Shown here in pieces: positions 59,367 through 64,000 of a stretch of 64,000 nt of DNA. The notes beneath the pieces are model-generated. The model saw nothing but the letters and a program-made list of their open reading frames with translations. It made no database searches and was not told the origin of the DNA. This stretch comes from an uncultured Rhodospirillales bacterium (GTDB taxonomy: Bacteria > Pseudomonadota > Alphaproteobacteria > CACIAM-22H2), in NCBI GenBank assembly GCA_937926175.1, contig CALANV010000008.1, positions 1-64,000 on the forward strand, in the 5' to 3' direction. The translations under genes were made by a program, and so were the position numbers. The first letter of the stretch is position 1; the number at the start of each line of letters is the position of its first letter.

Positions 59367-61847
59367 CTATTTCTCGTCCGCCTCGAACAGATCCATCTGA
59401 CCGGCATTGTCGTCGGGCATGGCGGTCGCCTCGGCGATCAGCTCCTGCGCAGCCTCGTCGAGAAGCGCGTCGATTGCCGTACCTTGTACCGACTCCTTGC
59501 CGATCTCGAGCAGAACGGGAACGGCCAGCGGCGACACGCGGTCGAGCCGACGATGCGTGATCCGGCCTTTCACGCGCGCCAGCATGTCGCTCAGCCGCCG
59601 CACGTCGGTCAGGCCCGTCGCTGCGTCGGCGCGCGTCGCGCGCAGCAATACGTGGTCGGGCTCGTGCGTGCGGAGCACGTCGTAGATGAGGTCGGAGCTG
59701 AACAGGACCTGGCGGCCCGTTTTCTCCTGGCCGGGGTGGCGCCGTTCGATCAGGCCGGCAATCACGGCGACGTTGCGAAAGGTCCGCCGCAGCATCGAGG
59801 ACTCCGCCATCCATGCCTCGAGGTCGTCGCCCAGCATGTCCTGATCGAACAGGGCGTCAATGTCGCGCGCGGGCCTCAGGCTCCAGACGGCGATCACGTA
59901 GTCGGTGGCAACGAAGCCGAGCGGTTTGAGACCCGCGCGCTCCATCCGCCGCGTCAGCAGCATGCCGAGCGTCTGATGCGCGTTGCGACCCTCGAAGCAG
60001 TAGGCGACAAGGAAGTGCTTGCCGCCGCGCGGAAACGTCTCGACGAGAAGCCCGTCGGGCGCCGGTACCTGGGAGCGCCAGGCCTGGAGCCGCAGCCACT
60101 GACGGACTTCGTCGGGGAGATCGCGCCAGGCGGTCCGCGCGTGGAGCAGGTTGCGCACGCGGTGCGCGAGCTGGGTGGTGAGCGGCAGGCGGCCGCCCGC
60201 ATAGGCCGGCACCTTCGGATCGTCGCTGCTGGCGCGCGTGACCTCGACCGTCGTTCCCTGGACGCGTTCGAAGTGCAGCACCTGTCCGGCGAAGACGAAG
60301 GTATCGCCGGGCTCCAGACCCTGGACGAAATATTCCTCGATCTCGCCCAGACGTCGTCCCCGCCGCAGAGTCACCGTCAGCATCGGCGCCTCGACGATCG
60401 TGCCGACGTTGAGGCGGTACTGGCGCGCGACGCGGGGGCCGATCACGTGCCAGCGCCCGTCGGCGGCACGGAAGAGACGTCTGAACCGATCGTAGGTCGA
60501 CAGCGCGTAGCCGCCGTTCGCGACGAAGGCAAGAACGTCGTCGAAATCCTTGCGGGACAGCGCGGCGTAAGGGGCGGCCTGCCGCACTTCGTCGTAGAGA
60601 TCGTCGGCCCGGAACGGGCCTGCGCAGGCCATGCCGAGAATATGCTGCGCAAGTACGTCGAGCGCGCCCGGCCGGGGCGGCGTGCCGTCCAGCTCGCCAT
60701 CGCGGATCGCCTCGATCGCGGCGCGGCACTCGAGCACCTCGAAGCGGTTCGACGGTACCAGGATGGCGCGGCTGGGCCGGTCGAGCCGATGGTTGGAGCG
60801 ACCGATCCGCTGGAGAAGACGGGTGACGCCCTTGGGCGCACCCACCTGAATGACGAGATCGACCGTGCCCCAGTCGATACCGAGGTCGAGCGACGACGTG
60901 GCGACCACGGCGCGCAGACGGCCGGCCGCCATCGCCGCCTCGACCTTGCGTCGTTGCTCGGGGCCAAGACTGCCGTGATGCAGCGCGATCGGCAGATTGT
61001 CGTCATTGATCCGCCACAGGGCCTGGAACACGAGCTCAGCCTGCGCCCGCGTGTTGACGAAGACGAGCGTCGTGCCGGCATTCCGGATGGCGGCATAGAT
61101 GTCGGGTATCGCGTGGAGCCCCATGTGGCCCGACCAGGGCAGGCGCGTCTCGGGCACGAGAATCGATATCTCGGGTGCGGGGCCACCCACACCCACGATC
61201 CGTTCGACCGGGGCGGCGAGGCCGGCGCCGAGCCAGCCGGCCAGCGCCTCCGGATCGGCGACAGTCGCCGACAGCCCGACGCGGCGTGCGCCCGGCGCAA
61301 GCCGGGCAAGACGCGCAAGGTCGAGCGCGAGCAGATCGCCGCGCTTCGTTCCGATCAGCGCGTGCAGCTCGTCGACGATGATGCAGCGAAGCGAGGCGAA
61401 GAGCACATCGGCCTTCGCGTCGGCCAGCATCAGGGCCACCGACTCCGGCGTCGTCATCAGGAGCTGCGGCGGCGACCGGCGCTGGCGTGCCCGTTTCGCG
61501 GCCGGCGTGTCGCCCGTGCGCGTTTCGGCCCGGATGTTCAGCCCCATTTCCCGGATCGGGCATTCGAGGTTGCGGTGGATGTCGATCGCCAGCGCCTTGA
61601 GCGGCGAAACGTAGAGCGTATGGAGGCCCGTCCCGGGCGTCTCGGCAAGCTCGACGAGGCTGGGCAGAAAACCCGCGAGAGTCTTGCCGCCGCCGGTCGG
61701 TGCCACGAGCAGCGCCGAACGACCAGCGCGCGCCGCCGCCAGCATCGCGATCTGGTGCGGATGCGGGGTCCAGCCACGCTGCGCGAACCACGCCGCGAAG
61801 GGCGCCGGGAGCAGCTCGGCCGGAATGGTGGAGGCCGAAACGTTCAT
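59367..61847 (-). CDS. Ligase-associated DNA damage response DEXH box helicase (Lhr-like)
   Basis: The 826-residue helicase starts at ATG 61847. Q motif and Walker A are WTPHPHQIAM and APTGGGKT; the DExH box is VDELHALIGTKRGDLLAL; SAT is GLSATVADP; the second RecA domain has LDLGIDWGTVD and RIGRSNHR. The winged-helix and Lhr-type domains follow. Such enzymes unwind DNA 3' to 5' in recombinational repair. Gene order with pdeM is the usual one. Length agrees with the family. Confidence 0.94.
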   Translation of the reverse strand: MNVSASTIPAELLPAPFAAWFAQRGWTPHPHQIAMLAAARAGRSALLVAPTGGGKTLAGFLPSLVELAETPGTGLHTLYVSPLKALAIDIHRNLECPIREMGLNIRAETRTGDTPAAKRARQRRSPPQLLMTTPESVALMLADAKADVLFASLRCIIVDELHALIGTKRGDLLALDLARLARLAPGARRVGLSATVADPEALAGWLGAGLAAPVERIVGVGGPAPEISILVPETRLPWSGHMGLHAIPDIYAAIRNAGTTLVFVNTRAQAELVFQALWRINDDNLPIALHHGSLGPEQRRKVEAAMAAGRLRAVVATSSLDLGIDWGTVDLVIQVGAPKGVTRLLQRIGRSNHRLDRPSRAILVPSNRFEVLECRAAIEAIRDGELDGTPPRPGALDVLAQHILGMACAGPFRADDLYDEVRQAAPYAALSRKDFDDVLAFVANGGYALSTYDRFRRLFRAADGRWHVIGPRVARQYRLNVGTIVEAPMLTVTLRRGRRLGEIEEYFVQGLEPGDTFVFAGQVLHFERVQGTTVEVTRASSDDPKVPAYAGGRLPLTTQLAHRVRNLLHARTAWRDLPDEVRQWLRLQAWRSQVPAPDGLLVETFPRGGKHFLVAYCFEGRNAHQTLGMLLTRRMERAGLKPLGFVATDYVIAVWSLRPARDIDALFDQDMLGDDLEAWMAESSMLRRTFRNVAVIAGLIERRHPGQEKTGRQVLFSSDLIYDVLRTHEPDHVLLRATRADAATGLTDVRRLSDMLARVKGRITHRRLDRVSPLAVPVLLEIGKESVQGTAIDALLDEAAQELIAEATAMPDDNAGQMDLFEADEK

Positions 61848-61999
61848 CGGTCGGACGGGACGCTGGCCCCAAAATATAGCGACGGTGCCGCAGGGACACA
61901 GGCGATTCGAACCTGAGCGGTGCGTTGCGCGTTTCGTAAGCTGGAATCGGCCCGGCCGAACGAGCCGGGCCCGCAACCACGAGGTCAGGAGGAGCCGCC

Positions 62000-62680
62000 A
62001 TGGCCGTCGTTGGCGGAGGAGTCGACCGGATCATGTTCCGCGATCGCACCGATGCCGGCCGGCGGCTCGCCCAGCTGCTTCTTCCCTTCAAGCACCGCCA
62101 ACCGCTCATTCTCGCATTGCCGCGTGGCGGCGTTCCGGTCGCGGTCGAAGTCGCGCGGGCGCTGGAGGCGCCGTTGGACCTGCTGATGGTGCGCAAGATC
62201 GGTGCGCCCGGTCATTCCGAACTCGCCATCGGGGCGGTGCTCGACGGCCTCGACCCCGACGTCTTCATCGACCATGCCATGGTCGGAGCGCTGCACGTGC
62301 CCGAGAGCTACATCGAAGCCGAAATCGCCCGCCAGCGGCATCAGATCGAGCGGCAGCAGCTGCTCTACGCCACCGGCCGGCCGCGGTCGGATGCCCGCAA
62401 TCGCACGGTCATCCTCGTCGACGATGGAGTTGCAACCGGCGCCACCGTCCGCGTCGCGCTGCGCGGCCTGCGGCAGGCGGGCGCGCAATACACGATCGTC
62501 GCCGCCCCGGTCGCGCCGGCCGACACGGCCCAGTCATTGAAGGAGGAATGCGACGAAACCGTATTCGTGGCGACACCCGACGATTTCGGCGCCGTATCGA
62601 TGTACTACGAGGACTTCAGCGAGGTCACCGACGCCGACGTCATCCGTCTCCTTGGCCAGATGCCGGCGCCGATCAGCTAG
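62000..62680 (+). CDS. Phosphoribosyltransferase family protein
   Basis: The 226-residue protein has the PRPP-binding motif VILVDDGVATGAT and an N-terminal ALPRGGVPVAVEVARAL segment typical of the phosphoribosyltransferase group often found as stand-alone genes or fused to hydrolases. Hood-like middle helices (YIEAEIARQRHQIERQQ) separate the motifs. The nucleobase specificity is unknown, and a few members may act in other ways. It is divergent from the helicase and convergent with the HIT gene. Confidence 0.9.
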   Translation: MAVVGGGVDRIMFRDRTDAGRRLAQLLLPFKHRQPLILALPRGGVPVAVEVARALEAPLDLLMVRKIGAPGHSELAIGAVLDGLDPDVFIDHAMVGALHVPESYIEAEIARQRHQIERQQLLYATGRPRSDARNRTVILVDDGVATGATVRVALRGLRQAGAQYTIVAAPVAPADTAQSLKEECDETVFVATPDDFGAVSMYYEDFSEVTDADVIRLLGQMPAPIS

Positions 62681-62709
62681 ACCGGTCTTTCCATCGACGG
62701 CGTTCTTTC

Positions 62710-62743
62710 GACAGCCGGCACGGCTGTCCTGACCGACGTCGGT
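62710..62743. terminator. Hairpin and palindrome between convergent genes
   Basis: GACAGCCG and CGGCTGTC pair around a 3-base loop (62710-62728), and a perfect 12-bp palindrome, ACCGACGTCGGT, follows at 62732-62743. The first stem is strong and sits between two convergent genes, so it may act as a two-way transcription stop; there is no T run. Confidence 0.45.
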
Positions 62744-62821
62744 GGGCGTATCAGGACTGTTGTGTCGGACGGGCGAAACTTCCGCACGGATATTTGCGCT
62801 ACGCAAGGGGGCGCCGCCACT

Positions 62822-63226
62822 TCAACCGTTCGCGAGTGCCACGAATCGCGTCCTGAACGCTGCCAGCGCCGCATCATCGTAGCGTTTGGCCGGCACAACG
62901 CCCCAGACCGGGCGTGGCCAGGCCGGATCGGTCGTGAACCGGGCGATGACGTGGACGTGCAGCTGGGCGACTTGGTTGCCGAGTGCCGCGACGTTCAACT
63001 TGTGCGGGTTCACGATCCTGCGAAGGATTCCGGAGGCACGGGCAATCTCGTCGATCAGGACATGGCGGTCGCTCTCGCCGAGCTGATCGATATCGCGCAG
63101 ATCCGGCTTGGCCGGCACGAGAATCAGCCACGGATAGTTTGCATCATTCATCAGCAGGACGCGGCAGAGCGGCCAGCGGGCGAGTTCCACCGTATCGGCG
63201 GCCAAGCGGGGATCGAGTTCGAACAT
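62822..63226 (-). CDS. HIT domain protein
   Basis: From ATG 63226 the protein has 134 residues. The histidine triad is in QLHVHVIAR, and the N-terminal part (CRVLLMNDANYPWLILVP) matches the HIT fold. HIT proteins hydrolyse dinucleotides or nucleotide phosphoramidates; which one is unclear. An ATG at 63247 would add seven residues. It lies between the phosphoribosyltransferase and the exonuclease genes, divergent from the latter. Confidence 0.92.
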   Translation of the reverse strand: MFELDPRLAADTVELARWPLCRVLLMNDANYPWLILVPAKPDLRDIDQLGESDRHVLIDEIARASGILRRIVNPHKLNVAALGNQVAQLHVHVIARFTTDPAWPRPVWGVVPAKRYDDAALAAFRTRFVALANG

Positions 63227-63286
63227 CGTGACCTCGGTTGAAGACATACCCTAGTATCGCAGCCTGATGCCGCCTAGTTTATCCGT

Positions 63287-64000
63287 ATGACTGCGATACG
63301 TACCGCCCCGCGTCCCGAGGACTGGGTCCGCCTGACGCCGCAGGGGTTGTACGTCGAACCCGCCGACATTCACATCGATCCCTTACGGGGCGTCCCGCGC
63401 GCCGTCATCACCCACGGGCACGCCGATCATGCCCGTGCCGGTCACGGCGCCGTTCTCGCGACGGCCGAGACGCTTGCCATCATGGATGCGCGCTACGGCA
63501 CGGCGCACACGTCCGTCCGGCAGCCGGTCGCGTATGGCGAGGTCGTCGACATCAACGGCGTCCGTCTGTATCTGCTGCCGGCGGGGCATATCCTGGGGTC
63601 GGCGCAGGTCGTGCTCGAGTGGCGGGGCCAGCGGATCGTCGTCTCCGGCGACTACAAGCGGCGGCGCGATCCGACCTGTTCGCCGTTCGTCGTCCAACCG
63701 TGCGACGTGTTCGTGACCGAGGCCACGTTCGGCCTGCCCGTGTTCCGCCATCCGCCCGACCAGGCCGAAATCGGACGCCTCCTCCATTCCGTGCGGCTGT
63801 TCCCGGAACGCTGCCATGTCGTCGGCGTCTACGCGCTGGGCAAATGTCAGCGCGTCATCGCGTTGCTGCGCGAGGCCGGATACGACCAGGCCATCTATCT
63901 GCACGGCGCGCTCACGTCGCTGTGCGATCTCTATCGCCGTCTGGGCATCGCCCTAGGCGAACTGCATCCGGTTGCCGGCATCAGCAAGGAGGCGCTGCGC
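63287..64000 (+). CDS. Ligase-associated DNA damage response exonuclease (partial)
   Basis: The frame opens at ATG 63287 (MTAIRTAPRPEDWVRLT) and runs off the right edge, with 238 residues visible. The metallo-beta-lactamase motif is VITHGHADHARAGH; LLPAGHILGSAQVV and VVSGDYKRRRDP carry further metal-binding residues; the ALGKCQRVIALL segment belongs to the CPSF-like domain. It is the third part of the ligase-associated repair set, with PdeM and the helicase to the left; the ATP-dependent ligase is expected just outside the window. Confidence 0.9.
   Translation, partial: MTAIRTAPRPEDWVRLTPQGLYVEPADIHIDPLRGVPRAVITHGHADHARAGHGAVLATAETLAIMDARYGTAHTSVRQPVAYGEVVDINGVRLYLLPAGHILGSAQVVLEWRGQRIVVSGDYKRRRDPTCSPFVVQPCDVFVTEATFGLPVFRHPPDQAEIGRLLHSVRLFPERCHVVGVYALGKCQRVIALLREAGYDQAIYLHGALTSLCDLYRRLGIALGELHPVAGISKEALR

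Overview
The window is GC-rich (about two thirds G+C by eye) and reads as the chromosome of an alphaproteobacterium. Supporting signs are the order rpmH-rnpA-yidD-yidC-engB-argB, a coq7-type ubiquinone hydroxylase, a PduO-type cobalamin adenosyltransferase followed by a twin-membrane-segment protein, DUF2336 and YqaA/DedA proteins, a GluQRS enzyme, and a long acyl-CoA dehydrogenase of the methylsuccinyl-CoA dehydrogenase type. No 16S gene is present, so I do not name a genus.

Layout. 1-4795: etfB (cut by the window edge), cobalamin adenosyltransferase, a small membrane protein, a barstar-barnase pair, a probable (2S)-methylsuccinyl-CoA dehydrogenase and a divergent Nudix protein. ETF, adenosyl-B12 supply and the dehydrogenase fit together as parts of the ethylmalonyl-CoA pathway. 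4802-15140: housekeeping and mixed genes (gluQ, esterase, HNH nuclease, glycosyltransferase, coq7, dsbB, DedA protein, sugar epimerase with Gfo/Idh oxidoreductase, rmuC). 15175-19514: a NitT/TauT-type ABC importer operon led by an isocitrate lyase/PEP mutase-superfamily enzyme. 19694-24594: def-fmt-truA on the plus strand, with a probable leaderless def promoter, and dapE/dapD on the minus strand. 24805-25566: an isolated ORF of lower G+C that may be a clan CD (C80/caspase-like) cysteine peptidase. 25809-28741: a PAS-GAF-GGDEF diguanylate cyclase overlapping a DUF2336 protein. 28742-29434: non-coding DNA with an 8-9 bp phased GGGAC array. 29435-32909: DoxX, an ABC substrate-binding protein, a hydrolase and a hypothetical protein.

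32977-43896 is the accessory part. A decayed 3' half of a tRNA-Gly(GCC) gene is followed by a four-gene operon: SNF2/DEAH helicase with a DUF3883 nuclease-like tail, zinc-ribbon protein, DUF1156 DNA methyltransferase, and DUF499 ATPase with an N-terminal HEPN domain keeping an RNxxxH motif. This is a predicted anti-phage or DNA-modification system. The methyltransferase holds an AT-rich mosaic tract. Genes of this set (DUF499, DUF1156, helicase) are known to be defence-associated, but I know of no settled mechanism.

44321-49641: an IclR-regulated operon (perfect 16-bp palindrome at its start) with a TRAP transporter, an enoyl-CoA hydratase and a second lyase-superfamily enzyme. A sigma-factor relic and a pstS without pstCAB follow. 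50932-56208: a spermidine-synthase-like protein, argB, engB, yidC, yidD, rnpA and rpmH, the last with a strong sigma-70 promoter. 56342-64000: a TVP38-type membrane protein overlapping a flavin disulfide oxidoreductase, then the 'ligase-associated' DNA repair genes (PdeM nuclease, Lhr-like helicase, MBL exonuclease) interspersed with a phosphoribosyltransferase and a HIT protein.
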